Positions 28,279-37,458 of a DNA stretch of 64,000 bases are shown here, piece after piece (within the stretch, counting starts at the first letter, position 1; the number at the start of each line of letters is the position of its first letter). The stretch is taken from the NCBI GenBank assembly GCA_015061285.1, contig SUWW01000002.1, positions 91,852 through 155,851 on the forward strand, in the 5' to 3' direction. Origin of the DNA: Bacteroidales bacterium (GTDB taxonomy: Bacteria > Bacteroidota > Bacteroidia > Bacteroidales > Marinilabiliaceae). Both the position numbers and the translations under genes were made by a program. A model generated the notes under the pieces. It worked only from the letters and a program-made list of their open reading frames with translations. It ran no database searches and was not told the DNA's origin.

Positions 28279-28357
28279 ATAATCTGATTTTTACATACCT
28301 ACAAAATTTACAAAGCCTAATAATTCTTAACCAAAGATATTTGTGGCTTAACGTAAT

Positions 28358-28387
28358 TTTGCAAATATTAGCATTTGTGTACTTTTG
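28358..28387 (+). promoter_or_regulatory. Promoter of the sodium-pumping decarboxylase operon
   Basis: TTTG at 28358-28361, an 18-base spacer, then TACTTTTG at 28380-28387: a near-consensus Bacteroidetes primary promoter. Transcription would start near 28394, leaving a leader of almost 90 bases before the carboxyltransferase gene. Confidence 0.65.
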
Positions 28388-28482
28388 CATTCCGATAAAT
28401 AAGAATAGACATAACCAGTATCAACGAAAAAAGAAGTGTAACTACCTCCCCGTTGATGCCTAAAACATAACCTTTTAACAGC

Positions 28483-30033
28483 ATGGAAGGAATAAAGAAA
28501 TTAATGGACAACCGCGCAAAAGCAAAAATGGGTGGTGGTCAAAAAAGAATAGATGCTCAGCACGAAAAGGGTAAGCTCACCGCACGTGAACGCATTGATT
28601 TATTGGTAGATGAAGGAAGTTTCGAAGAAACAGACATGTTTGTGACGCATCGTTGCACAAATTTCGGAATGGATAGCAAAAAATCACTCGGCGATGGTGT
28701 TGTGTGTGGCAGTGCGACTATTAATGGTCGTTTAGTATTCGTCTATGCACAAGATTTCACTGTGCTTGGAGGCTCTCTTTCGGAGACTATGGCAAAAAAG
28801 ATTTGCAAGATTATGGACGCGGCTCTCAAAGTTGGCGCTCCTGTAATTGGTCTTAACGATTCTGGTGGCGCACGTATTCAAGAGGGTGTTGCTGCTTTGG
28901 CTGGCTTCGCAGAAATATTCCAACGCAACATTATGGCTTCGGGTGTGATTCCTCAGATCTCGGCCATACTCGGCCCTTGTGCTGGCGGAGCTGTTTATTC
29001 GCCTGCTCTGACCGATTTCATACTTATGAATAGAACAAACAGCTACATGTTCCTTACAGGTCCTAAAGTGGTGAAGACGGTTACGTATGAAGAGGTCGAT
29101 GAAGAAGAACTTGGTGGCGCTGGCGTGCATTCTCAAAAATCGGGCGTGGCTCAGTTTGTGTCCGAAAATGAAGAAGATGCTATGCAAACCATTCGCGAAC
29201 TTCTCTCATATATACCACAAAACAACCGCGAAGAGGCTGCCATAATATCATGTGACGATCCTGTCGATCGTGTGGCCGATGAACTGAACGAGATCATTCC
29301 AGATGATTCTAATAAAGCCTATGATGTTAAGCAAATCATATTTGCCATCATCGACAATGGACGATTCTTTGAAGTTCATAAAGATTTCGCACAGAATATT
29401 ATTGTTGGTTTCGCTCGTTTCAATGGACGTTCGGTGGGCATTGTAGCCAACCAACCTAATAAGAAAGGCGGTTCGCTCGATATTAATGCCTCGCGCAAAG
29501 CAGCTCGTTTTGTTCGTTTTTGCGATGCTTTCAACATACCTATTGTTACACTTGTTGATGTCCCAGGATTCTTGCCTGGTACGGCGCAAGAGTATGGCGC
29601 GGTAATAAGTCATGGTGCAAAACTTCTGTATGCATACGGCGAAGCTACAGTGCCGAAGATTACCATAATTATGCGAAAAGCTTATGGCGGTGCGTATATA
29701 GTCATGAGTAGTAAGCACTTGCGTGGTGATGTCAATTTCGCATGGCCATCGGCTGAGATTGCTGTAATGGGTCCTAAAGGAGCAGTTGAGATACTCCAAA
29801 GCAAGAAAATAGCAGAGCTTACAGATGAGAAAGAAAAGGCAGAGTTTATAGCAAATGCCGAAACAGAATATAAAGATTTGTTTGCTAATCCATACGATGC
29901 AGCGCACTTTGGCTATATCGATGATGTGATAGAACCACGCAATACGCGCTATCGCATTATTCGTGCTTTGGAATCTATGGCAAACAAACGCGATCAAAAT
30001 CCACCTCGCAAACATTCAAATCTGCCCTTGTAA
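28483..30033 (+). CDS. mmdA: Acyl-CoA carboxyltransferase subunit (methylmalonyl-CoA decarboxylase alpha)
   Basis: A 516-residue carboxyltransferase of the propionyl-CoA carboxylase beta/MmdA family. It has the two crotonase-like halves, with the oxyanion loops [10 protein letters not shown] near residue 127 and DVPGFLPG near 358, and [10 protein letters not shown] near 400. With the biotin carrier, OadG-like and beta subunits that follow, and no biotin carboxylase nearby, the enzyme is most likely the Na+-translocating methylmalonyl-CoA decarboxylase of the succinate-propionate pathway. It removes CO2 from methylmalonyl-CoA to give propionyl-CoA. It could also serve a biotin-dependent carboxylase encoded elsewhere. 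Confidence 0.9.
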   Translation: MEGIKKLMDNRAKAKMGGGQKRIDAQHEKGKLTARERIDLLVDEGSFEETDMFVTHRCTNFGMDSKKSLGDGVVCGSATINGRLVFVYAQDFTVLGGSLSETMAKKICKIMDAALKVGAPVIGLNDSGGARIQEGVAALAGFAEIFQRNIMASGVIPQISAILGPCAGGAVYSPALTDFILMNRTNSYMFLTGPKVVKTVTYEEVDEEELGGAGVHSQKSGVAQFVSENEEDAMQTIRELLSYIPQNNREEAAIISCDDPVDRVADELNEIIPDDSNKAYDVKQIIFAIIDNGRFFEVHKDFAQNIIVGFARFNGRSVGIVANQPNKKGGSLDINASRKAARFVRFCDAFNIPIVTLVDVPGFLPGTAQEYGAVISHGAKLLYAYGEATVPKITIIMRKAYGGAYIVMSSKHLRGDVNFAWPSAEIAVMGPKGAVEILQSKKIAELTDEKEKAEFIANAETEYKDLFANPYDAAHFGYIDDVIEPRNTRYRIIRALESMANKRDQNPPRKHSNLPL

Positions 30034-30045
30034 ATTGATAATGGT

Positions 30046-30864
30046 ATGAAAAACTTAACAGTTCTTCTAATCATATTGGCCGCTTGCTTCACGTCAAAAG
30101 CGCAAACTCCGGCAGATCTTCGTATCAACGAAATTGCTGTTATGCGTGATAGCAGTGGTGTGGCGAATGATGTGTGGATAGAAATATACAACTCATCGAC
30201 CAGCAGAATAGATATGCAGCAGTTGTTTATTAGCGACGACCGTAACAACTTGCGCAAATGTCATATACCAGCTAATCATAACGAGACTCAGTTTCCCTCG
30301 CGTGGCTTCGTAGTTCTCGATGGTGATGGACAACGCGACAAAGGTGCATTGCATACTTCGTTCGATCTTAGTAAGTCGAAATGGCTCTATTTGGTGGAGT
30401 CGAATGGATATATAATTATCGATAGTGCTGCGGTGCCTCAGTCGGGCGTATCAGCTCGCGTAGTTGATGGTAGTGGCGAATGGCAAATAGTACAAACTGC
30501 AACTAAAGGCTATTCTAATATGCCAGATGACGGCATAGCCAATGCAGAGAAATTCACCACTGTCGACCCATATGGTGGAGGTGTAGCAATAATATCTATG
30601 TCGGTGGTGTTTTCGGTGCTTATTGTGCTTTCACTGACGTTTACGCTTGTGGGTAAATTCTTCAAGCGAAAAGATGAAAAACTTACAGTGTCGGTATCGA
30701 CAAATAATGTTACTGCCCCTAAATCGACTGATAGCACTGATGATGATATGGCTGCCGTTGCCGTGGCCGTCACGCTATATCTCAACGATGCTCACGACGA
30801 TGCTAATCATCGTTTAACCATTGTGCGTACTTCATCGGAAGCATGGAAAAATGCAGTGTTGTAA
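30046..30864 (+). CDS. OadG-type gamma subunit with N-terminal lamin-tail-like domain
   Basis: A 272-residue protein, far longer than the usual roughly 80-100 residues of an OadG/MmdD gamma subunit. A signal peptide (about 1-19) is followed by a beta-rich domain (about 22-170) with INEIAVMRDSSGVANDVWIE and MQQLFISDDRNNLRK, features of a lamin-tail (LTD) domain. One transmembrane helix follows (about 183-207), then a cytoplasmic tail with the OadG-like end (VAVAVTLYLNDAHDD). It lies 12 bases after mmdA. The gamma subunit anchors the peripheral carboxyltransferase to the membrane; the periplasmic domain may bind another envelope component. Confidence 0.78.
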   Translation: MKNLTVLLIILAACFTSKAQTPADLRINEIAVMRDSSGVANDVWIEIYNSSTSRIDMQQLFISDDRNNLRKCHIPANHNETQFPSRGFVVLDGDGQRDKGALHTSFDLSKSKWLYLVESNGYIIIDSAAVPQSGVSARVVDGSGEWQIVQTATKGYSNMPDDGIANAEKFTTVDPYGGGVAIISMSVVFSVLIVLSLTFTLVGKFFKRKDEKLTVSVSTNNVTAPKSTDSTDDDMAAVAVAVTLYLNDAHDDANHRLTIVRTSSEAWKNAVL

Positions 30865-30891
30865 TCATTAACCTCGAAAAACAGATTTGTA

Positions 30892-31317
30892 ATGGCATAT
30901 AAATTTAAGCTTAATGGAAAGCGCTACGAAGCAAACGTAGTTAGCGATACAGATAATATTATAGAAATAGAACTCAATGGCAAACGCTACACAGTAGAGG
31001 TGGAACGAGAACAACCCAAACCTCGTCCTGCAGCGCCCATAATAACTCCTACCGCAGCGCAAATGCCTTCGGCTCCAACTCAACCGCAAAACAAACCAGC
31101 TAAGGTGAAGAAAATTACTTCACCACTGCCAGGTGTGGTTCTTGACGTCAAAGTGCAACCTGGTGATGCAGTGAAACGTGGTCAAGTGGTGATGATTCTC
31201 GAAGCCATGAAAATGGAAAACGAGATTGAAGCTACCGACGACGGCATTGTATCGTCGATTTCTAAATCAAAAGGCGACTCCGTAATGGAAGGTGATACGC
31301 TCATTGTTCTGCAATAA
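30892..31317 (+). CDS. Biotin carboxyl carrier subunit of the decarboxylase
   Basis: A 141-residue protein with a short N-terminal domain, a Pro/Ala/Gln-rich flexible linker (about 42-75), and a biotinyl domain. The biotin attachment motif EAMKME places the modified lysine at residue 107. It carries CO2 from the carboxyltransferase to the membrane beta subunit. The swinging-arm linker is typical. It lies 27 bases after the gamma gene and nine before the beta gene. Confidence 0.93.
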   Translation: MAYKFKLNGKRYEANVVSDTDNIIEIELNGKRYTVEVEREQPKPRPAAPIITPTAAQMPSAPTQPQNKPAKVKKITSPLPGVVLDVKVQPGDAVKRGQVVMILEAMKMENEIEATDDGIVSSISKSKGDSVMEGDTLIVLQ

Positions 31318-31326
31318 AAAGGAGAT

Positions 31327-32484
31327 ATGGATAGCAGTTTTTTCAGTTTTATTTGCGATAGTGTTTCGCAATTCTTGCATTTCACAGCGTTTGCCAATTT
31401 TACCGTTGGCCACCTCGTGATGATAGCTATAGGTTTGTTCTTTATCTATTTAGCTATAGCCAAAGAATACGAACCTATGTTGTTGGTTCCTATTGGATTT
31501 GGCATACTTATAGGAAATATTCCATTTGTACCAGGATTGAAAATAGGTATATATGAAGATGGCTCAGTGCTCAACTATTTATATTTTGGTGTAAGTCAAG
31601 GAGTCTATCCGCCATTGATATTTCTTGGTATAGGTGCTATGACCGATTTCTCGGCTTTGCTGAGCAACCCACGATTAGTGCTTATTGGTGCTGCAGCCCA
31701 AATAGGCATTTTCGGAGCATACTGTACGGCCTTAGCTCTCGGGTTTACTCCAAACGAAGCTGGTGCCATAGGTATTATCGGTGGTGCCGATGGCCCTACA
31801 GCTATTTTCCTTTCGTCGAAACTTGCCCCCGATCTTATGGGCGCAATAGCCATATCGGCTTATTCATACATGGCACTTGTACCTGTTATACAACCTCCTA
31901 TTATGCGATTCCTTACTACCGATAAGGAGCGTCGCATACGTATGAAACCGCCACGTGCCGTATCGCGTCAAGAGAAGATTATTTTCCCAATCATTGGTCT
32001 ATTGCTTACTTGTTGGCTTGTTCCTTCGGGTCTTCCTTTGCTTGGTATGCTCTTCTTCGGTAATCTTTTGAAAGAGTGTGGTGTGACAAAACGCCTTGCC
32101 GATACAGCCAAAGGACCTCTCATAGATATTGTAACAATACTTATTGGTGTTACTGTAGGTGCATCAACTCAAGCAACGACATTCCTTACTCTCAAGTCGG
32201 TGGGAATATTTGCTCTTGGAGCAGCATCGTTTGTGATGGCAACATCGGGCGGTGTGCTATTTGTAAAGTTTTTCAACTTATTCCTCAAGGAGGGTAACAA
32301 GATTAATCCTCTTATTGGTAATGCTGGTGTTTCGGCAGTCCCCGATAGCGCTCGTGTGTCGCAAGTTGAAGGCTTGAAGTACGATAAAACCAACTACTTA
32401 CTAATGCATGCTATGGCGCCTAATGTGGCTGGTGTGATTGGTAGTGCTGTAGCGGCTGGTATTATTTTGAGCTTCTTTAGTTAA
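31327..32484 (+). CDS. mmdB: Sodium-translocating decarboxylase beta subunit
   Basis: A 385-residue integral membrane protein of the OadB/MmdB/GcdB family with about nine to eleven helices. The conserved IIGGADGPTAIFLSSKLAPD lies near residue 155 and contains the aspartate implicated in Na+ binding. GNAGVSAVPDSARV near 333 is also typical. It decarboxylates carboxybiotin and couples this to outward Na+ transport. It is the last gene of the cluster and is followed by a strong terminator. Confidence 0.94.
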   Translation: MDSSFFSFICDSVSQFLHFTAFANFTVGHLVMIAIGLFFIYLAIAKEYEPMLLVPIGFGILIGNIPFVPGLKIGIYEDGSVLNYLYFGVSQGVYPPLIFLGIGAMTDFSALLSNPRLVLIGAAAQIGIFGAYCTALALGFTPNEAGAIGIIGGADGPTAIFLSSKLAPDLMGAIAISAYSYMALVPVIQPPIMRFLTTDKERRIRMKPPRAVSRQEKIIFPIIGLLLTCWLVPSGLPLLGMLFFGNLLKECGVTKRLADTAKGPLIDIVTILIGVTVGASTQATTFLTLKSVGIFALGAASFVMATSGGVLFVKFFNLFLKEGNKINPLIGNAGVSAVPDSARVSQVEGLKYDKTNYLLMHAMAPNVAGVIGSAVAAGIILSFFS

Positions 32485-32504
32485 CCATACATATATTAAA
32501 TGAT

Positions 32505-32542
32505 ACTCCACAATCTTTTATCGAGGTTGTGGAGTTTTTTTT
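32505..32542 (+). terminator. Intrinsic terminator of the decarboxylase operon
   Basis: ACTCCACAA (32505-32513) pairs perfectly with TTGTGGAGT (32527-32535), and the stem runs into eight Ts. It is 20 bases past the beta-subunit stop. Confidence 0.9.
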
Positions 32543-32577
32543 GTCGTATATATATTGTGTTATATCAGCGCGGATTG

Positions 32578-34413
32578 CTATTCGTAAGACATTTGTGTTA
32601 GCACTTGACGATACGCAGAGAAAATATTTGATTTCGATACAAATCCTACGTATTTACGATTTTGTAGTACAGGTAGATTCCAAGCTCCAGTGCGTTCAAA
32701 TTTATTCATTACGCTTTCCATAGGTTCATCGGCTTCGACGAACGATGGCGGAATTGTCATTACCTCTCGCACTTGCATGGTGTCATATAAATCTTTATTG
32801 AACATCACCTCCTTGATGTCGCTAAGAAGCACAACACCAATAAGTTCGCCTCGAAGATTTACCACGGGGAAGAGGTTGCGATGCGATTTTGTTATAGCTT
32901 GTACGAGTTGCCCAAGAGTGTCTTTGGGCGATAGAACGATAAAATTCTTTTCAATGACGCTGCTAATATGCATCAGCGTAAGCACCGTTTTGTCGCGTTC
33001 GTGTGTGAGCAGTTTGCCTTCTACGGCAAGTGGCTTGGTATATATACTCTGTTGCTCGAAAATGCCAATTGTGATATACGACACAGCCGAAGCAATCATA
33101 AGAGGTACGAGAAGTTGATAACCATTAGTTATTTCGGCTATCAGGAATATGGATGTTAATGGGGCGTGCATCACACCTGACATCACACCTGCCATACCTA
33201 CTAAAGTAAAGTTCTCGATAGGTAGCGTAATTAATCCAAGCAAGTTTAACCCATAGGCGAACACGAAACCCGCGACACCACCAATAAATAGACTTGGGGC
33301 AAATGTTCCTCCCACGCCACCAGCTCCAGTGGTTGAGGCTGTTGCGAATGTTTTGAATATGAGTACTCCAAAGGCGAATATAAGTAGTGTTATCTCATTG
33401 TTGCCCAATAGTGATATTGGAGAATCTTTTATAATGCTTTGATATTCACCATTTAGTAGACTTGTAATTGTTGAATAACCCTCGCCATATAGTGGAGGGA
33501 AAAGGAAGATGAGTGTACCTAATACCAAACAACCAATAGCCCAGCGTTTATATATGTTATGCACGGCTCCCATTTTACGTTCGCAAAACCACATGCCACG
33601 TGTAAAAGCTAAAGCTACCAAGCCTGCAAATAATCCTAAAGCCACATAAAATGGTAGCTCCCATAGGTTGAAATCTGTAACACTTGAGGCTACAAATTCC
33701 ACGTCGCGCCCTAAGAAGTAGTAGGTTACGGCAGTAGACGAAATGGCCGAAATGAGCAGAGGAGCTATAGAGGCCATTGTGAGGTTGAGCATAAGTATTT
33801 CCAGAGTGAAAATCATGCCCGCAATAGGAGCTTTGAACGCACCTGCTATACCACCTGCTGCGCCACATGCCATAAGAAGCGTAACTGTTTTATAGTCAAG
33901 GCCGAACATTTTACCTATGTTAGAACCGATACTCGCGCCCGAAAGTGCAATTGGTGCTTCGGCTCCTACCGAACCACCAAAACCGATGGTAAACGAACTG
34001 GCAATAATATTAGAGTAGCTGTGGTGTTTGGCTATGTTGGAACCGCGTTGCGAAATGGCGTATAGAATCTTAGTGATGCCGTGACCAAGGTTGTCGCGTA
34101 CAAAGAATTTTACGTAAACAAGTGTTATTAGTATGCCTACAGCTGGCGTAATGAGCAACATAAGGTTGTAGCTGTCGTGAGGGAAGGTGTTGAAGACAAA
34201 ATTCTTGACGAATTCGATGAAGTTCTTCAAAATCACCGCTGCAAGTCCGCTACAAATACCCACAATGCAACTAACTGCAATAACAAAATTTCGTTGCCCA
34301 ATGTGTCCGGTATTCCAATCCCCAAGGGCTCCAGAAGTCTTGATAATGTGTTCTTTTATCCAGTCGATAGACTTATGTGTCAATGCGTATATGGTATCAA
34401 TTAACGATTTCAT
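32578..34413 (-). CDS. ClC-family chloride channel/transporter with CBS domains
   Basis: Start taken at the ATG at 34413, giving 611 residues. The ClC membrane core (about 45-445) shows GFGGSVGAEAPIALSG, in which GAEAP replaces the usual GREGP but keeps the gating glutamate. Near residue 365 is TGAGGVGGTFAPSLFIGG, the GGxFxPxL motif. Two CBS domains follow at the C-terminus (about 480-610). It moves Cl- (or F-/NO3-) across the inner membrane, possibly in exchange for H+. The -7 promoter element ends only six bases before the ATG, suggesting a leaderless message. Confidence 0.9.
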   Translation of the reverse strand: MKSLIDTIYALTHKSIDWIKEHIIKTSGALGDWNTGHIGQRNFVIAVSCIVGICSGLAAVILKNFIEFVKNFVFNTFPHDSYNLMLLITPAVGILITLVYVKFFVRDNLGHGITKILYAISQRGSNIAKHHSYSNIIASSFTIGFGGSVGAEAPIALSGASIGSNIGKMFGLDYKTVTLLMACGAAGGIAGAFKAPIAGMIFTLEILMLNLTMASIAPLLISAISSTAVTYYFLGRDVEFVASSVTDFNLWELPFYVALGLFAGLVALAFTRGMWFCERKMGAVHNIYKRWAIGCLVLGTLIFLFPPLYGEGYSTITSLLNGEYQSIIKDSPISLLGNNEITLLIFAFGVLIFKTFATASTTGAGGVGGTFAPSLFIGGVAGFVFAYGLNLLGLITLPIENFTLVGMAGVMSGVMHAPLTSIFLIAEITNGYQLLVPLMIASAVSYITIGIFEQQSIYTKPLAVEGKLLTHERDKTVLTLMHISSVIEKNFIVLSPKDTLGQLVQAITKSHRNLFPVVNLRGELIGVVLLSDIKEVMFNKDLYDTMQVREVMTIPPSFVEADEPMESVMNKFERTGAWNLPVLQNRKYVGFVSKSNIFSAYRQVLTQMSYE

Positions 34414-34419
34414 AACGGG

Positions 34420-34449
34420 CAAATGTATCTACTGCAATTGGTAAACAAA
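34420..34449 (-). promoter_or_regulatory. Promoter abutting the ClC start codon
   Basis: On the minus strand TTTG (34449-34446) is followed after 18 bases by TACATTTG (34427-34420), close to the Bacteroidetes consensus. The ATG begins at 34413, about where transcription should start. Confidence 0.6.
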
Positions 34450-34572
34450 AGTCAAAAAATGTTACAATAGTATTGGTTGAAGACGATAGAGGATTATTAG
34501 TATACGTAAATTCTGTATGTTTCCGTCTATTTAGTAGTTGTCGATAATTGTCAATCGAAATCTAATTTCAAA

Positions 34573-34603
34573 TTTCCAATTTCTAATTCTATATATATCT
34601 TTG
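34573..34603 (+). promoter_or_regulatory. Promoter of guaB (TTTC-N19-TATCTTTG)
   Basis: TTTC at 34573-34576, a 19-base spacer and TATCTTTG at 34596-34603 fit the TTTG/TAnnTTTG pattern with one mismatch at -33. The guaB ATG is 29 bases beyond. Confidence 0.55.
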
Positions 34604-34632
34604 CGCGCAATTCGTATCTAAACAATATATCA

Positions 34633-36111
34633 ATGTCATTTATTGAAGATAAAATTGCAATGGATGGATTGACGTTTGACGACGTTCTTCTTATCCCAGC
34701 TTATTCGGAAGTTCTTCCACGTGAAGTAGATCTAAGCAGCAACTTTTCTCGCCACATTAGGCTTAACTCTCCAATCGTTTCGGCAGCTATGGACACTGTT
34801 ACCGAAGCTCGTTTGGCTATTGCTATTGCTCGCGAAGGCGGCATAGGTGTCATACATAAAAATATGACTATCGAGGAGCAAGCTAAACAAGTTGAGATTG
34901 TCAAGCGTGCTGAGAATGGTATGATTTACGACCCTATCTCTATCCGTCGCGACAAAACTGTTGAAGATGCTCTGAAAATTATGCGTGAGTATCATATCGG
35001 TGGTATCCCTGTTGTCGATGAAGAGAATACTCTTGTAGGTATTGTTACAAATCGCGATTTGCGATTCGAACACGACCTCAGTAAGTCGATTGATGCTGTG
35101 ATGACCAAAGAAGATCTTATCACTACAGATCAAACAACAAATCTTGAGAAGGCTGCCGAAATCCTTCAACACTACAAAATTGAAAAACTCCCCGTTGTCG
35201 ACAAACAAGGCAAACTTATTGGTCTTGTTACTTACAAAGACATTACTAAAGCCAAAGATAAACCTCTTGCTTGCAAAGACGAAAAAGGTCGTTTGCGCGT
35301 AGCTGCTGGCGTCGGTGTGACTTACAACACATTCGAGCGTGTAGAAGCTTTAGTAAAAGCAAATGTTGATGCTATTGTTGTAGATACGGCTCATGGTCAT
35401 AGCAAAGGTGTTATCGATACACTCAAAAAGATTCGTGCTGCATATCCTCAAATAGATATTATTGTTGGTAATGTTGCCACAGGAGCTGCTGCCTTAGCTT
35501 TGGCTCAAGCAGGTGCCGATGCAATAAAAGTTGGTATTGGCCCTGGCTCTATATGCACAACACGTATCATAGCTGGTGTTGGTGTGCCTCAACTTTCCGC
35601 TATTTATGACGTAGTGAAAACTCTCAAAGACAACGGATTCAGTGATGTCCCTGTTATTGCCGATGGTGGTCTTCGCTACTCTGGTGACCTTGTGAAAGCT
35701 TTGGCTGCTGGTGCAAATAGTGTGATGTGTGGTTCACTCTTTGCTGGCGTTGAAGAATCGCCTGGTGATACTATCATTTACAATGGCCGTAAGTTCAAAT
35801 CTTATCGCGGTATGGGCTCACTCGAAGCTATGCAGAAAGGATCAAAAGATCGCTACTTCCAGGATACTGAAGACGATGTGAAAAAACTTGTTCCTGAAGG
35901 CATTAGTGCTCGTGTGCCATATAAAGGCTCGCTCTACGAAGTTATGTATCAGCTGCTTGGTGGTATTCGTTCTGGTATGGGCTATTGCGGTGCTCCAACA
36001 ATCGATCGCCTTCACGATGCCAAATTTGTGCGCATTACTGCTTCTGGTATGCAAGAAAGCCATCCTCACGACGTAACCATCACCTCGGAGGCTCCTAACT
36101 ATTCTCGATAG
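34633..36111 (+). CDS. guaB: IMP dehydrogenase
   Basis: A 492-residue enzyme with the two-part TIM barrel interrupted by a pair of CBS domains (about 95-215). The catalytic cysteine is Cys308 in GPGSICTTRIIAGVGVPQ, and the flap contains YRGMGSLEAM near 400. It oxidises IMP to XMP, the first committed step of GMP synthesis. It stands alone between its own promoter and a terminator. Codon use is strongly biased, as expected of a highly expressed gene. Confidence 0.96.
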   Translation: MSFIEDKIAMDGLTFDDVLLIPAYSEVLPREVDLSSNFSRHIRLNSPIVSAAMDTVTEARLAIAIAREGGIGVIHKNMTIEEQAKQVEIVKRAENGMIYDPISIRRDKTVEDALKIMREYHIGGIPVVDEENTLVGIVTNRDLRFEHDLSKSIDAVMTKEDLITTDQTTNLEKAAEILQHYKIEKLPVVDKQGKLIGLVTYKDITKAKDKPLACKDEKGRLRVAAGVGVTYNTFERVEALVKANVDAIVVDTAHGHSKGVIDTLKKIRAAYPQIDIIVGNVATGAAALALAQAGADAIKVGIGPGSICTTRIIAGVGVPQLSAIYDVVKTLKDNGFSDVPVIADGGLRYSGDLVKALAAGANSVMCGSLFAGVEESPGDTIIYNGRKFKSYRGMGSLEAMQKGSKDRYFQDTEDDVKKLVPEGISARVPYKGSLYEVMYQLLGGIRSGMGYCGAPTIDRLHDAKFVRITASGMQESHPHDVTITSEAPNYSR

Positions 36112-36147
36112 TGAATAGCTCTTTTTGATAATTTACATACGTGATAT

Positions 36148-36184
36148 AGCCGTCATTATCCTTCGATAGTGGCGGCTTTTCTTG
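36148..36184 (+). terminator. Intrinsic terminator after guaB
   Basis: AGCCGTCATTATC pairs with GATAGTGGCGGCT with two G-T wobbles across a four-base loop, followed by TTTT. It lies 36 bases past the guaB stop. Confidence 0.8.
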
Positions 36185-36257
36185 TTACTTAATTTGTAAT
36201 GAACATCATATAATAATTACAGTGTAACTTTACGAAAAACTGAAATACACAAAAGAT

Positions 36258-36998
36258 ATGAACGTAATAGAGCAAGCAGCCAATACATTGAAAAACTCAA
36301 AATATGCAATGGCATTTACTGGCGCTGGAATATCTGTTGAAAGTGGAGTGCCTCCTTTTCGTGGTTCGGAGAATAGCGTATGGAATAACTACGATCCGCA
36401 GTGCCTCGACATATCCTATTTTCATCGTTACCCAGCAGAGTCGTGGAAAGCTATAAAGGAAATTTTCTACAACTTTATGAATAAGGATATAAAACCTAAC
36501 GCTGCACACTATGCACTCGCAGAACTCGAAAAACAAGGAATTATAAAGTGCGTCGTAACTCAAAATATTGATGTGTTGCATCAGCAAGCTGGTTCTAAGA
36601 ATGTGTATGAATTTCACGGAACTACTGGTCATTGTAGTTGTCCTAAAGGGCACGTTGTTGATGCCGAAAAAGTCGATTTGAACAACTTGCCACCACATTG
36701 TCCAAAGTGTGGCGAAATATTGAAACCCGATTTTATATTCTTTGGCGAAGGCATTCCGCAAGAGGCGTTTAATAATAGCTTCGATGCTGCCAAACGTTGC
36801 GATGTTTGTCTTGTTATCGGTAGCACATGCGAAGTTACACCTGCTGCCATGGTGCCTATCGAAGCTAAGAGGTCGGGCGCAACCATAATAGAGATAAATC
36901 CAATGAAATCAGCCATTACCGATCGCTACACCGACATATACATAGCTCAAAAAGCTGGCGAGGCGATGACCGAAATATTATCTGCAATGAAAAGCTAA
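36258..36998 (+). CDS. Sir2-family NAD-dependent protein deacylase
   Basis: A 246-residue sirtuin. It has GAGISVESGVPPFRG near residue 21, TQNIDVLHQQAG near 100 and the catalytic histidine in YEFHGTTG near 119. Four zinc-binding cysteines are arranged as HCSC and CPKC with 20-odd residues between. It removes acyl groups from lysines using NAD. The sequence lacks the Ala-x-x-x-Tyr/Arg pattern I would need to call it CobB with desuccinylase preference, so acyl specificity is left open. Confidence 0.93.
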   Translation: MNVIEQAANTLKNSKYAMAFTGAGISVESGVPPFRGSENSVWNNYDPQCLDISYFHRYPAESWKAIKEIFYNFMNKDIKPNAAHYALAELEKQGIIKCVVTQNIDVLHQQAGSKNVYEFHGTTGHCSCPKGHVVDAEKVDLNNLPPHCPKCGEILKPDFIFFGEGIPQEAFNNSFDAAKRCDVCLVIGSTCEVTPAAMVPIEAKRSGATIIEINPMKSAITDRYTDIYIAQKAGEAMTEILSAMKS

Positions 36999-37022
36999 AA
37001 GGGTAGTGTCTGCCAAAAAACT

Positions 37023-37030
37023 TATATTTG
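37023..37030 (+). promoter_or_regulatory. Candidate -7 element of the NifX-like gene (TATATTTG)
   Basis: TATATTTG fits TAnnTTTG and lies 40 bases before the ATG at 37071. No TTTG is seen at -33. Confidence 0.4.
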
Positions 37031-37070
37031 CCGCTCTTTATATATTACATAAGTATTTATAAACAAGACA

Positions 37071-37457
37071 ATGAAAATTGCTATTCCTTCGCGTGGTGGT
37101 TGTGTCGATGACCATTTCGGACACTGCGAATACTATACTATTTACGAGATAGATAATAATAAAAACATAATTAATACATACACATTAAACTCGCCCGAAG
37201 GCTGTGGCTGTAAGTCGAATATTGCCTCGACGCTTCACGACGATGGCGTCAGTGTGATGCTTGCTGGTAATATTGGTCAAGGCGCATTCGATAAACTACA
37301 AGCATCGGGCATAGGAGTAGTGCGCGGTTGTAGCGGAGCTGTTGGTGATGTTGTGACTTCGTATCTAAAAGGCAACTTAACCGACAATGCGCAGGTTTGC
37401 GATCATCACGATTGCCACCACGAAACCATAAACGTTGATTCTCTAAGATTGGTATAG
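37071..37457 (+). CDS. NifB/NifX-type iron-molybdenum cofactor-binding domain protein
   Basis: A 128-residue single-domain protein: MKIAIPSRGGCVDDHFGHCE at the start, GVSVMLAGNIGQGAFDKL in the middle, and a C-terminal metal-binding-like tail (HHDCHHE). It belongs to the dinitrogenase iron-molybdenum cofactor (NifX/NafY) fold. No nitrogenase genes are present. In anaerobes such solitary members are thought to bind or ferry Fe-S clusters, so an iron-sulfur role is inferred. It ends one base before the next gene. Confidence 0.85.
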   Translation: MKIAIPSRGGCVDDHFGHCEYYTIYEIDNNKNIINTYTLNSPEGCGCKSNIASTLHDDGVSVMLAGNIGQGAFDKLQASGIGVVRGCSGAVGDVVTSYLKGNLTDNAQVCDHHDCHHETINVDSLRLV

Positions 37458-37458
37458 T

